Assembly (NCBI RefSeq): GCF_000471905.2
Contig: NW_006498102.1
Coordinates: 1,291,592-1,355,591, forward strand
DNA length: 64,000 nt
DNA from: Amborella trichopoda
Lineage: Eukaryota > Streptophyta > Magnoliopsida > Amborellales > Amborellaceae
Reading direction: 5' to 3'
The notes under the pieces were generated by a model, which did not search any database, had not been told where the DNA came from, and worked only from the letters and a program-made list of their open reading frames with translations. The position numbers and the translations under genes are program-made. Positions 24,696 to 34,442 of the stretch are shown one piece after another (within the stretch, counting starts at the first letter, position 1; every line of letters starts with the position of its first letter).

Positions 24696-25245
24696 CTAGA
24701 GTTTGCAGGTCTCCAAGCTTTGAGAGTTGCAGGGACAGACGTCCAGAGAGCCTGTTTTTAGAGAGATCAAGAGCTTGAAGGTTCGAAACCTTGTCCAAAC
24801 TTGCCGAAATCTTGCCCTTTAATTGGTTATTGGATAAATATATATATAAGTAAGAGAACTGATATTGCCTAAACTGTCTGGAATATCACAAGAAAGCATG
24901 TTATTTTCAAGAATCAGTCTTTGAATATTACCCATCCTTCCAATTGATTCAAGCAAAGAGCCAGAGAATTGATTATCGGAGGTACCAAATTTTCAGAGAA
25001 CCCATCTCTCCAATGGAGCTAGGGATTTTCCCTCTAAGTTTGTTGGAGCAAGATTTTATAGCTTTCTAATAGAGAAAGGATGAAGCCCGAAAGCTTGTTT
25101 TCAGATAAGTCTATGTATTTAGGTGCCCAATTCCAAAAGAATTTCACCCAAAAAATGGTTTTCATGGAGATCGCCCCAAAGAGAGATTTGAGGTTCTTGA
25201 GATCAAGAAGCTGCAAATAAGAGAGGTTAGAGAGTAGCTGCAAAA
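24696..25245 (-). pseudogene. Captured leucine-rich-repeat (receptor-like protein) gene fragment
   Basis: On the minus strand about seven LRR-like units can be read in shifting frames: YIDLSENKLSG, NLEGKIPSSIGEMGSLK, DNQFSGSLLESIGRMGN, LILENNMLSCDIPDSLG, LSNNQLKGKISASL, and LDLSKNRLSGRLS. These follow the plant extracellular LRR pattern LxxLxLSxNxLSGxIPxSLG found in receptor-like kinases and proteins. A stop after LLQQT, small frameshifts and a TA-repeat expansion break the frame. There is no signal peptide, transmembrane segment or kinase, so this is an internal piece of the parent gene, held between the inverted arms of the element. Confidence 0.85.
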
Positions 25246-25291
25246 AAAAAAAATCAGTTCGACCGCAAAGAGAGAAAAAGAGAGGGGGCTG

Positions 25292-25325
<34 letters not shown>

Positions 25326-25806
25326 GAGAGAGAGGGTCGGTAGAAAGAGAGAGAAAGAGAGAGGAGGAGAGAGACAGAGGGCGAGTAGATAGAGAGGGCG
25401 ATGGAGAAAGAAAAAGAGAGAGAGGGCACGTAGAAAAAGAGATAGGGTGGATAGAGAGAGAATAAAAAGGTGACATGTCAAATATTTTCAGCCATGTAGA
25501 GAGAGAAAGAGAGAAGGTGGGTATAGAGAGAAGAATGACATTTTAGTTCTAATTTTTTTGACTTTTTGACTGGGGTAAATACAAAACAATGTTGGGTTTA
25601 GGGTGACGTACTAAAAGTATTAGAGAGTAGGATGTCTACTAAGTTCATTTTGGTGGTACCTATAATTTTCCCTATTTTAAGGCCCTTATAAAGGTGTCAC
25701 TCATTACCGTAATTAATGGTCAGAGTGGGTTTTAATAAAATTTTTGTTATGAGCCAACAACAGCACTGCATTGACGAACATAAATGTTTGATATGTAAAT
25801 ATGTAA

Positions 25807-27727
25807 GGAAAAAGTTTATAGGGAAAATATCTCCATACCCCTTATTTTTAAGTTTCATTTTTTTATAAACCCAAGGTTTTTAAAAACCTATCTTCTAGCC
25901 CCCCGACTAACTTTACCTACTTTAAATCTATTTTTAGCCCAAACAAATATGAAAAAGACATGCTCTTTAAACTCTATTTTTCTCTCTCTTCATATTCCCC
26001 AAACTTCTCTCTTTGTCTCTCTCCACTTTCCCCAAACCCCTTCTCTCTCTTTCCGTATTTTCCTTCAGTCTCTCTCTCCCTAGTCTCCTAAACCATAGCT
26101 CTATGTTTTTGAGGTTTGGAGTTTTGAAAAAAACCAGTGCTTCTAAAGCTTATGGGGCTAGAAGAACCAATTTCAGGGGAAAATGCTAGAGGCTTAGGCT
26201 TGCCATTGGGGCCCTCAATCCATTAACCAAAAACTAGAAAATTTATAGGCTCGAATAGTGTAATTTTTTTGTGACTTTTAAACAATTGATCAACATATTA
26301 GAAAGAGGGGAAAATGTGCTTGATTTTCTAGGAGATTGTTCTCAGAAACTAGTGGCCGTTTTGCCCACTTTCTCTTCTTCATTTTAGAGAAATTTGTTGC
26401 CACCTACCATTTTTGTGAGAATCACATGTCAATTTCTAATTTTCATGCCCTAAAACTTTACTTTGTATCTCTCTATAACCTTTTTCCGGCAAAAAGATAC
26501 TCGAAAAAAGAGCATGTGTTCCAACTTTCTCGCTCTACCTCCTTAGTTCCAATTCTTTCTCTCTCTAGCTCCTTTGTTCCAAGAAGTCTCTCAAGTTTGA
26601 TAGTGGTTCTCTTCTTGGCTGCTATTATTGTATGAAGACTGATAGTTCCTCCATTGATGATGCAATCATGGCATGAAAAAATCGATAGAATTATGGCATT
26701 GGTTTCCCTTTGAAAACATAGCAAAACCTGAAGCACTACGAATCTAACACACAAAGCTTTTTCTCCGGCTCTGAAACCCTAACCATTGAAGCTCGTTAGT
26801 GGAGCTCTAAAATGGGATTAATTGTGAAGAAACTCCATTCGACAAGCTCTCCTCTTGAAAACCAGCTGCAATGGTTAGGATTTCAAAGCAAGGGGTGGTG
26901 GTCGGGTACAGGGTGGAGGGGGAAGCCTGACTAGAGAGAGCGAGAGAGGGGGGAGCCTGACCAGATAGAGAGAGCTTATTGTCCGAAAAAGAGAGAGATA
27001 GAGAGAGAGAAAGTGTGTGCGTGTGTGTTGTAGGTGGTAGCTTTTGTGGCAATTGAAGGCCGCGTTCCTGGGCGGAGAGAGAGAGATGGAGAGGATGGGA
27101 AACGAAGAAGAGAGATAGATAAAGAGTTGGAGGAGATAGAGAGAGAGAGAGAGAGGGGTTGGGGAGGCTGATGGGGAGAGAGAGAAAGGGAAACATGTCA
27201 AGAGAGAAAGGTTTAGAAATAGTATCTTTTTAAATTTGTTTGGGCTAAAAAATTTGGTAAAAAAGAATATAGTATGTCCTGGGGATTAGAAGATATAATA
27301 GAGTGAATTTTATGCAGTAAGAAGGTTTTGCAACCTCAGGTCTATGGAGGAATGAAAGTTAAAAATAGGGTCTATAGAGATATTTTCCCCAAGTTTATAT
27401 AAAGTTGCAACTTTAAAGTGTAAAATTAAAGATTCAAATAAAAAATCCATCGGAAAAAGGTTGTTTTAATGTTGAAAAACTCTCCAATTGTTGATTTCGA
27501 CGTCAATATGTATCTTGCAACACATTAACTAGAATGTCCATTTATATATGTTTATAGATGTAGTTGATTTTAACCATTTTTCGAGTTTAAGGTATAATAA
27601 TTAGATATAAAAATATATTTTGAGATAATCCTAAGAATGTTTTACACCAAAATTACATGTATGATAAAATTTGGAGGTGCGCCTTAATTGGATTGTTTAA
27701 GGTTGCAACTTTATAGAAACCACACCC
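25807..27727. mobile_element. MITE family B, copy B2, split by an inverted-repeat element
   Basis: The left stub GGAAAAAGTTTATA (25807-25820) and the right part (27391-27727) together make a B copy of about 340 bp ending TAGAAACCACACCC. The 9-mers AATATGTAA (25798-25806) and AATATCTAA (27728-27736) match at 8 of 9. The intervening 1.57 kb is a separate insertion with its own 9-bp duplication. Confidence 0.85.
25821..27390. mobile_element. CT/GA-armed inverted-repeat element (Mutator-type) inserted in B2
   Basis: The ends are GGGAAAATATCTC on the left and GAGATATTTTCCCC on the right. Inverted similarity extends about 170 bases, including TTTTTAGCCCAAACAAAT on both sides. Inside are a CT-rich arm (25970-26090) and a GA-rich arm (26930-27200). 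The 9-bp duplication AAGTTTATA at 25812-25820 and 27391-27399 lies within B2 sequence. The central 0.8 kb has no protein I recognise. Its size, arms and layout match the LRR-carrying element at 23710-25672. Confidence 0.8.
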
Positions 27728-27736
27728 AATATCTAA

Positions 27737-28352
27737 TGGTGTAACGAATAATGCAATGGACTTATTTTAATACAAGACCTATTCTTAAAGGAAAAAGTTT
27801 AGGCAAATTGTTTTATGCAGGCTGGACCGCAATTTTCTACAATATGCGGTCCAGAGGTATAAAGCATCCATCGTAAAGATGGATGCAAATATGTGGTCCA
27901 TCTAAAAACAAGTGCTACTAACGGTCTAAATGTTTTCTTAAAATAATTATTATTTCTAGATTTTATTTTATTTTCTATATTCATGATGTCCATGTTAAAG
28001 ATTACATATTCTCCAAAAATTAGGATCAAATTATATTTAAAAAATATATCTATTGCCAAGCCCGCATTTCTACAATATGCGGGCTAGCAGCATAGAAACC
28101 ATGTCCAAAAGTTTATGTAAGGTGTGAAGATTCATAGACATGAAAGAAAATAGATTTCTAGTACTAAAAATAGTTCATCTTCTAACACATTATCTAGACC
28201 GTTCATTTTCAAGAATTTCAAGTGTGTATAGATCTGTTGGATCATCACAATTTTTGGAATTTTAAGTTTCATAATTGGGGGAATAATAGATTTGCATATC
28301 ATCACAAGGCATTGTAGCACCGAAACTACATGTTTGGCGTTGTTTTGAGGTG
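27737..28352. other. Degraded repeat sequence with B-like segments
   Basis: Around 28105-28300, phrases such as CATTATCTAGACCGTTCATT and TTTCAAGTGTGTATAGATCTG resemble the interior of family B, but the ends are lost. A direct repeat of TTTCTACAATATGCGG occurs at about 27833 and 28068. No gene. Confidence 0.45.
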
Positions 28353-28360
28353 CTTCTTAC

Positions 28361-28840
28361 CAGTGTAGGAAAAATCAAGTGGTTCAAATTTCAACCACGT
28401 GGTTAGATCGAAACCGGCATATTAGTCGGTTTTGGAGAACCGACCAGATATTTTTTAAAAAAATCAAAAAAATAAAAAATAAAAAAAAATAAGGGATTTG
28501 TTTGTAATGTATTGTTTAATGATTTTCATCATTTTGGCAAAGATTGAAAATTATTTTGGTTACTAATAATTTTTTTTACAGTTTTCCATTTTTTTAAATT
28601 GTTTTTCAAAAATAACTCTGGGCACAAATCAATTCTTTAAAATCCATTTTTTTTTCTTAATTTTCAACTTTATTTGGATGTGTTTTGTTTAATTATGTTT
28701 TAAATATGCTTTTCATATTTCATTAGAGTTTTTTTTTTAACGTTTTTATTTTACTACCGAGGACTTGCTCAGTTAGGCTGGTTGAACCGCTTTCGGCCCC
28801 ATGTCCAGTTAACCATACCGATTTGATTTTTCCTACATTG
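28361..28840. mobile_element. hAT-type MITE (480 bp)
   Basis: The inverted ends are CAGTGTAGGAAAAATC and GATTTTTCCTACATTG. The 8-bp flanks CTTCTTAC (28353-28360) and CTCCTTAC (28841-28848) match at 7 of 8. Subterminal GGTTGAACCGCTTTCGG text is shared, in opposite sense, with the element at 23985-24436. An 8-bp duplication and CAGTGT ends fit the hAT superfamily. Non-coding. Confidence 0.82.
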
Positions 28841-28848
28841 CTCCTTAC

Positions 28849-29139
28849 TTCAATAGTATAAAGTTGACACCTTATACGAACCTCACGCATTCTTAAAACG
28901 AAAAGTATCCCAACCGGGTGGGTGGAGGGCTACACCAATGGTTGAGATTTTAGAATGCCAAATCCAGCGGCTAAAATTATTCTCTGATTTTCTTTTTTAT
29001 TTTTATTGAAATGAGATATTTATCTGAATTTTGGGGTGTAGATGTATTTTTATAGTGTTATGTTAGGGTAGTCATATATATGGGCATTTATTTAATATAT
29101 TCAATATTTTTGGACACTTGATATCCTTACCCTACTATA
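28849..29139. other. Spacer, nothing recognised
   Basis: AT-rich, with no open frame or repeat structure that I can name. Confidence 0.5.
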
Positions 29140-29345
29140 GGAAATGGTCGAAAGTAATAAGAGAAAATATGGGAACTTATGACCTTATTGTGGGAATATG
29201 GGAACTTATGACCTTATTGTGGGTATGGCCCTTATGACCTTATTATGGGTATGGCCCTTGATAGAACAGAATGGGAGATTAGGATTCATGTAACCGACCC
29301 CACCCCAAATAGTTGGAAAAATGCTCTAATGATGATGATGATACC
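29140..29345 (+). mobile_element. RTE 3' tail fragment (RTE-2)
   Basis: The last 200 bp of an RTE element: ATGACCTTATTGTGGGTATG, then CTTGATAGAACAGAATGG, GTAACCGACCCC, CCAAATAGTTGG, and a (GAT)n tail at 29326-29342. It matches the 3' end of the copies at 16640 and 40255. The phrase TATGACCTTATTGTGGG is repeated three times here. Confidence 0.8.
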
Positions 29346-31069
29346 CTTAGCCTACCTTTTTTTTTTTTGACAAGAGTATTTAACTTTTATTGGAAGAAAT
29401 AGGAGAACAATACATCACTTACAACAAATCAGAAGAAATAACTAGAGAATTAAGACACACTCCTTTGCCAAGCCACCTGCAACCCCGTTTGCTTCCCATA
29501 AAATATGTTGGAAAGTAACCTCCCGAAAAGAGAGAAAATCCATAACCTTTAGAGATCTTAATCTCCAAGGAGGTTTAGAGATAACAAAACACTAGTTAAT
29601 AACATTAAGAGTATCCCCTTCATATAATCAAAGATTCCCCTATTCGTTTCTCTGTCCAAATCCTTAACCCTTGTGACAATCCCTCCAACTCAGCATGATT
29701 GGCAGTTGTTACACCACATTGGCCAACATAACAAAAAAGAATAGCACCTATATTGTCTCTAAAAACCCCCCCAAAACTAACATTACATGGGTTTCCAAAA
29801 GAAGAGCCATCAAAATTTAAACTTGTAGCTACCCAAAGGCGGAGGAACCCAACTCAATCTTGCTCTCTGTTTCAAAAATCGACACTTAATCAAAATTTCC
29901 AAATTATTGAAAACATCGACTTTAGAAATTATGTGATCTTGAGCCAATTCCGCACTGTATAAAGAATTTTATATTTGAGTTCCTGAACCTCCAAAACCAT
30001 AAAAAACTCTTATATTTCTTTCCAACCATAATTCCCAAATAATGGCACCCCTCATAATATTCCAAATTATTATACCAATTTTAGGAAGGCCAACCAAAGA
30101 GAAGTGCTTCAAAAAATGAATCACAGAATCAGGCATAATCATGGAGACCCCTATTTTCTGTAAAGCCCATTGCCAAATGTGAAAAGAAAATGGGTAAAAC
30201 AGAAACAGATGAGCACATGATTCTTCATCTTTTTTACAAAACAATCAAACATTAACTAAAATCTTCCCCATTTTTATCCAGCTATCCACAATTAGCACCT
30301 TACCTTGTAGCATACCCCAAATAAAACATTTAACTTTGAGAGAAATCTTCCACTTCCAAATATCCTGAAGCTCTGATAGGCTCCATCTAATTCAATCATG
30401 AAAATGCAGTGAATAGACTGAGCACACTGAAAATATACCATCTACTTTAGGTTCCCATACAGCTTTATCCTCTGCCCCTGGAGGCAAATAAACATATGCG
30501 AAAATGTTGAGAAGGCCCGCAATTTGATTCGCCACCTCCTCAGGAACTCGATTATACTTGCAAGTAATGTTCTAAATATTAGAAATCTCAATATTTACAC
30601 CCACTTCATTTACCCTAGTCAATACATTCGAGCATTTGGTAAACAAATATGGGTATGTATATTTTAGAGCATTATCAAAGACCCATTTCTGATGCCAAAA
30701 GAGAACCCCATCTCCTTAACCAACATTCCAACGAATCAACCTAGCCATAAATATACGCATAGAGACGATAGTTTTGCACACATACGATTGACTGCTGCCA
30801 CCCCTACCCCTTGCAATCAAATAATTCAATGGATCCACCCCATACTTAGCACTTAGAGATTGTTTCCAAAGGAAATTATCATGCCCCAGAAACTGCCACC
30901 ACCACTTTGCAATAAGTAGTGGATTCATAAGCTTTAACTGGCGAATCCCTAACCCTCCTTCACTTTTAGGTGAGCACACCTCTTCCCAACTACGAAGATG
31001 AAACCTCCTTTGTTCACCCACTGATCCCCATAGAAAATTCCTCATTAGCCGTTCAATCTTTTAACCATA

Positions 31070-34000
31070 TTAGAGGGTGGTTAGGTGCCTCGATCTTGCC
31101 CTTCATATCTGGATGATGAGGCGGCACGCATCTTTGGTTTCAAGGGAACCTGAGACTTTGAAGTCGCTCTCTCGAGAACCTTGCTAAAAAACAAGGGCAG
31201 GTAGACCAACCAATGAGAGAGGAATTTAAAGTGGGTTCGAGACTTACTCGGGCTGACTCGCGTGGGCGCCCTCTTAGATCAAGAAGAAAGCCCCCCAGTC
31301 GTAAAACTATTTCGGAATCGCCTCCCTTGCCCTGTATTCTCTTGTTTCTGCAATCACACACACATGGTAAATGTTACAAGATAAGTGGGTCAAGGGACCC
31401 CACCTTGCCTTTCGGGAACGTACACGAATGTGCACATTCAAAAAGAGGAAGAGAAGAAAGATTGGGGTTAGAAGAATTTGACCAGACGGTGAGACCGACA
31501 CAGTGACTAAACTAGTAAGTAATTGACCTGGCCTAGCAGTAAAATGAGTTCAATAACTCAGACCGGCTCAACAGAATTACTACTAGACGACAATACCAAT
31601 ACCGACTAGCTAAATACAATGGCTAGTCTGTCATGGCAATAAAACGGGCATTGTAACTATGACTGACACAACGACATTACGGGAAACGACAAGACTACGA
31701 TGGAAGGCTTGTCTTGACTTCTCTTGGTCAAAGGAAAGGGTAAGAGAAAGAAAGAAGAAAAACATGAAGATAGGGAGAAAAGAAGAAGAACAAGAAGAAA
31801 AGAAGAGAAAAGAGAAGAAGAACAGAGTAAGAGGGAAAACAATGAGAGAATGAGAAGACAGAGAAGGGAAGGAAAGGAGAAGGTACACAGACAACAATGA
31901 AATGGGGAGAGAGAAGACTCAGACGGCAATGGCTTCCGCCGCCTGTGACTTGAGGAAGAAGAATGAGGAGGAAACACATGCAGCAACAGGCTTTCGCCGA
32001 CTGTGACATGAGAAAGAAGTGGATGAAACTCAAGCGGCGATGGTCCTCCGCCGACCTTGACATAAGAAGAGAAGAGAGAGAAAGAACTCATGCAACGACG
32101 TGCTTCCGTCGTCTGTGACAAAAGAGAGAGAGAATGAATACATGCGGCAATAGGCTGGCATCGACTAGATCAAAAGAAGGCTTGCACTAGCTGTGTCAGA
32201 AGAAAGAGAAGAGAGAAAGAACACATGCGGCGATAGGCTTCCGCCATTTGTGATAGAAGAACAAGGATGGAAAATACAAGCGGTGCTAGGCTTGCGTCGA
32301 CTGTGACAAAAGAGAAGAAAGAGAGGGAAAACATAGGCGGCGATAGGCTTGCGTTGTCTGTGACAAAGGAGAAGAAAGAGAGAGAAACACATACGGCGAT
32401 ATGCTTACGTTGTCTATGACCGAAGAGAAGAAAGAGAGAAAAAGCATAGGTGGAGATAGGCTTGTGCTATCTGTGACAGAAGAGAAGAAAGAGAGAGAAA
32501 GCACAGTTGGCGATAGGCGTGTGCCATTTGTGATAGAAGAGAAGAAAGAGAGAGAAAGTATAGACGACGATAGGCTTGCACTGTCTGTGACAGAAAAGAA
32601 GAAAGAGAGAGAACTTTGATAGAGGCCCGGCCTGCCACTCGGGCTGAGGCCCGGCTCACTATTCATGTCTCATGAACAGGAAGGCATCATACCAGACGAT
32701 AGATCCGCCATCTGTGAATGGAGAAAGAAAGAAAAGGGGAAAAGAGAGACATGATAGACCAGAGGAGGACGAGAGAGAAAAAGATAAAGATGAAAGCAGG
32801 AAAGAGAAAGGGAGAGATGAGAGAGAAAAGAAGAGAGAGAAAAAAAGAGATATAGATGAGAGAAAAAAGAGGAGAGAGAAAGAGATATAGAGATGAGAGA
32901 GAAAGAGAGATAGAGATGATAAAGAAAAGAGTAGGAGAGAGAAAAAGAGATAGAGATGATAAAAAAGAGGAGGAGAGAGAAAATATCGTATCAAGTGGTA
33001 CCGACCCTCTTATTCTCTCTCCTCTCTCACTCTTCAAGATGCACCCACGAACTTAAGCAAGAATTGAAAACTTTATTGAATGATTGAAGAATGAACCCAA
33101 GAGTGTTTTACAATTAGGCATTGCATATTTATATAGAATTGGGCCCAAACATGGGTGGATACCAAAAAAACTACCCAAAATTGAAGATAATAACAATTTA
33201 ATTGAATTAAAAGAAATTCTAAAAATGGGTGCAAAATGATTGGTTTGCCGCAGCCTAACAATGTGTGGAATTTTGGAACAGTCCCTGCTGCTGCCCGAGA
33301 ACTTGCGTGATCTTTCATGACTGATTTGGTGTTGTTTTAATGCCCGTTTGATCGAAGGGTAATTGTTTTCTTGTAGGGCTTAGCATGATGATCGATTTGA
33401 TACCAACTTAGAGCCATGAGTTATATTTTTAAGTCATGATCATGAGACTTGAAATTTGCTTAAATCTTGAAAACTTTGGATCGATAGTGTGCTCGTTTCT
33501 TGATGTTTTTCTTCGGTTTCTTCACTGAATCACACTGCATGCTGTCATGATCACATTGCAACAAACGCAACTCGATTTCGTGTCTGGAAGAAGATTTTGC
33601 CCTCTTGAGTTTTTGACCGGAATCTTGAATCTGCCAGCCAGAATTTATAGCAGCTTCATTGCCTTTGGGTGTAAACTCCAATAATTCATCGTACGCAGGG
33701 TTCGGACCAGATATAGCCTCGAACCTTACTTACATAATATAATTGGTTTCACGTTGATCAGGTAAACGAGCGTCGTGATTTGGCCGCTGGAGTGAGGCGT
33801 GCTACTGCTGAATTTTCTGTAATTTTCTTCACGGATCAGCAACTTCTATCTAGTTTTATCCCTGCTCGAGCATCGTTATGGGGTGTACCACATATCGAAA
33901 TGCTCGTCTTAATAAGACGAACATGCTCACAAATTTTGAGCGGGATCCTACTTGGAACAAGTGAGATATAAGCCCCAAAAGTCACTGCTCGTGACTGTGA

Positions 34001-34442
34001 AAACAACCACCTTTAATGGTGTTTTGGTTCATGATGGCCATACGAGAATAGTGTGCAGCCTACCCCTTTTTGGTATTTTACCCATAACTTTGTCTTGGAA
34101 TGTCTGATTAAACTGAAACTTGATCTGTAGGGGTTTTCGACCGTGGTAGATCTAATGGCGTTGGTCCTACATCTGTTTGACGCACCACAAATATATTTCT
34201 AGTTATAGGGTCCATTTTAGGGTGCCAAAGGCCGATTTTGTCGAAATTATTTTTTGTGTTCACTACCTTAGATATGTTTGATTGCGATGAAACTTGACAA
34301 GTGGTCTTTTGAAGTGCTTATGAAGATCTTAACCAGTTTTAGGGCCATTCTGAGACTGTCGAAATTTCCACTGTATGTTGAGGCTTTGTTGACTTGCTTC
34401 CTCTTTATTCCGCATCAAGTACCAATGCGCTGAAAAATGTGT
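31070..34442. other. 3.4-kb unclassified insertion in L1-A
   Basis: L1-A reverse transcriptase text stops near 34443 and resumes near 31065, so this block was inserted later. It holds GA-rich purine text (31720-31900 and 32700-33000), a minisatellite (31908-32615), and a more ordinary right half with a TATTTATATAGAATT stretch at 33126 that recalls an LTR promoter. No terminal direct or inverted repeats could be matched by eye, and no transposon protein was recognised. It may be a non-coding LTR element, a solo LTR plus leader, or another inverted-repeat element. Confidence 0.5.
31908..32615. repeat. Minisatellite, about 57-bp units
   Basis: About eleven or twelve units with a core like GGCGATAGGCTTGC, CTGTGACA and GAGAAGAAAGAGAGAG. 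The last six units (from about 32290) are regular at about 57 bp; earlier ones are more degenerate and 58-70 bp. Because 57 is a multiple of three, long open frames run through on both strands (for example Ser-rich SLSFFSSVTDSTSLSP repeats on the minus strand). These are most likely by-products of the repeat. Confidence 0.85.

Larger units (their letters stand above)
23710..25672. mobile_element. Long inverted-repeat element carrying an LRR gene fragment (Pack-MULE-like)
   Basis: The outer 170 bases on the left (from GGAAAGC at 23710, through AGTATCGTACCC, GTATTTACG and GGACTAAAATGTTATT) match the inverted right end (25672 back to about 25500). Inside these, a CT-rich arm (23870-24690) faces a GA-rich arm (25254-25540). 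The middle holds a fragment of a leucine-rich-repeat gene on the minus strand. A hAT MITE was later inserted in the left arm. Capture of host gene pieces between long inverted repeats is characteristic of Pack-MULEs. A clean 9-bp target duplication was not found, so assignment to Mutator rests on structure and on the sister element at 25821. Confidence 0.75.

Noticed and set aside
24434-24778. Overlapping Ser/Leu/Phe-rich open frames in the CT-rich arm, and their mirror at 25034-25481
   Set aside because: They come from CTCTCT-type low-complexity sequence, which is open in several frames at once. No conserved protein is seen.
23710-25672. 9-bp target duplication for the LRR-carrying element
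   Set aside because: The flanks ATTCATCTA and TATTTTAAG do not match; the ends may be off by some bases or the site has decayed.
32290-32615. Regular repeats that might suggest a CRISPR array
   Set aside because: The units are direct tandem copies with no unique spacers, in plant DNA with no cas genes; it is a minisatellite.
31631-33056. Long overlapping open frames on both strands in the GA-rich insert
   Set aside because: Composition is pure purine/pyrimidine repeat and the 57-bp minisatellite; frames are open on both strands, so a protein is unlikely.
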